Shown here: positions 63,457 through 64,000 of the stretch, in pieces | How positions within the stretch are numbered: the stretch's first letter is position 1 | Layout: each line of letters opens with the position of its first letter | From: Shewanella corallii | Lineage (GTDB): Bacteria; Pseudomonadota; Gammaproteobacteria; Enterobacterales; Shewanellaceae | Reading direction: 5' to 3' | Assembly (NCBI RefSeq): GCF_023349125.1 | Contig: NZ_JAKIKT010000002.1 | Span: forward strand, 434,001 to 498,000 | DNA: 64,000 nucleotides | Made by a program: the position numbers and the translations under genes | The notes under the pieces: model-generated | The model's database searches: none | What the model saw: the letters and a program-made list of their open reading frames with translations, nothing else | What the model was told of the DNA's origin: nothing

Positions 63457-63945
63457 ATGGCATTGCAACCCATTGCAACAACCGGAGATGAGATTCTTGG
63501 CCAGCAGGCCGTCGCGGTAACTGTGTTTGACAGGCAATTGCATAACCTGGCTGATGACATGATGGACACTATGCTGGCTGCCAATGGTGTGGGTATTGCT
63601 GCGCCCCAGATTCACTACCCTCTGGCCATGTTTATTATGGCCTCCCGCCCCAACGACAGATATCCGGAGGCACCTTTAATGGAGCCACTGGTGCTGGTTA
63701 ACCCAGAGCTTATTGGCGCATCGGTCGAGCTTGAAAGTAGTGAAGAAGGTTGTTTGTCAGTGCCCGGCAAGAGAGTCAATCTATTCAGGCACACCTGGGT
63801 GGATGCGCGTTATCAGGATCTTCAGGGGCAATGGCATCGCAGTAAGTTTGAGGGATTTGCCGCCAGAATCTTTCAACATGAGCTTGATCACCTTAAGGGC
63901 ATTACTCTGTTGGAGCGGGCCAATGAGCCTGAATTACAGGCATGA
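63457..63945 (+). CDS. def: Peptide deformylase
   Basis: 162-residue metalloenzyme that removes the formyl group from nascent chains. All three motifs are present: GVGIAAPQ at 44-51, EEGCLSVP with Cys99, and HELDHLKG with His141, Glu142 and His145. The family usually reads QHExDHLxG; here it is QHELDHLKG. The stop overlaps the next start by four bases (ATGA). Part of the slyX-def run. Confidence 0.93.
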   Translation: MALQPIATTGDEILGQQAVAVTVFDRQLHNLADDMMDTMLAANGVGIAAPQIHYPLAMFIMASRPNDRYPEAPLMEPLVLVNPELIGASVELESSEEGCLSVPGKRVNLFRHTWVDARYQDLQGQWHRSKFEGFAARIFQHELDHLKGITLLERANEPELQA

Positions 63946-64000
63946 AGTGGACAGCCATCAAGCACCTTTGCCTGGGGCTGTTAACCATGACTATGCTGGC
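63942..64000 (+). CDS. Exported protein, N-terminal fragment (right edge)
   Basis: An ATG overlapping the def stop (ATGA) opens a frame of about 19 codons up to the window end: MKWTAIKHLCLGLLTMTML, a signal-peptide-like start. The overlap suggests translational coupling with def. The identity cannot be judged from this fragment. Confidence 0.6.
   Translation, partial: MKWTAIKHLCLGLLTMTML

Overview
The window looks like chromosomal DNA of a Shewanella-type marine gammaproteobacterium. This rests on family-level resemblance only. The main cues are an octahaem-free, five-haem NrfA nitrite reductase read divergently from a narQ-narP pair, a tkt-epd-pgk-fba gene order, a TyrA-like DyP peroxidase, a Tas-type aldo/keto reductase and a folX-folE-folM cluster. 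I see no rRNA, tRNA, CRISPR array, transposase or phage gene. Coding density is high and most genes end in clear stem-loop terminators.

Region by region: 1-8211 holds a DUF481 outer-membrane protein (cut by the left edge), the sugar-phosphate operon tkt-epd-pgk-fba on the minus strand, and metK. 8286-12813 has two GNAT-neighbourhood genes, a GAF/degenerate-GGDEF protein, a META-domain lipoprotein, a dicarboxylate symporter and a small membrane protein. 12951-19227 carries a GNAT, serine uptake and deamination (sdaC-sdaA) and a large lipoprotein penicillin/AHL-type acylase. 19450-23988 holds yjjX, a MarR-GNAT fusion, tas and the csdA-csdE sulfur-mobilisation pair. 24011-29964 has an unlisted 28-codon membrane ORF, a PH-domain protein, a PAS-PAS chemotaxis transducer, the folX-folE-folM pterin operon, and three small genes ending with an SDR. 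30037-39956 has mdh/argR sharing a divergent control region with an ARG box, a DyP peroxidase, gamma-glutamyltransferase, the Fur-controlled fbpABC iron transporter, a GST and fpr.

40166-44302 is the least ordinary part: small unknown genes and a three-copy 193-bp tandem array in which each copy carries a minus-strand terminator, next to an Atm1-type exporter. 44429-52424 has aroG, a transglutaminase-like TPR lipoprotein, glnK-amtB with an NtrC/sigma-54 control region, an isochorismatase-fold hydrolase, an FKBP, a cytochrome b561-like protein with a MarR regulator, and an ablB without ablA beside it. 52430-54000 is an AT-rich island with one membrane-GNAT fusion gene that looks foreign. 54026-64000 has a Ycf46-like AAA+ ATPase, nrfA and narQP with a NarP box between them, yacL, zntB, fkpA, a WD40-like lipoprotein, slyX, def and the first codons of an exported protein.

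The genes describe a facultative respirer: central carbon flux, nitrogen control (glnK-amtB, nrfA), iron uptake (fbpABC, Fur) and sulfur/iron cluster chemistry (csdAE, Atm1 exporter, fpr). No complete defence, secretion or biosynthetic system that is clearly new was found. The strongest candidates for new biology are the 193-bp array, the AT-rich membrane-GNAT gene and the 28-aa small protein.
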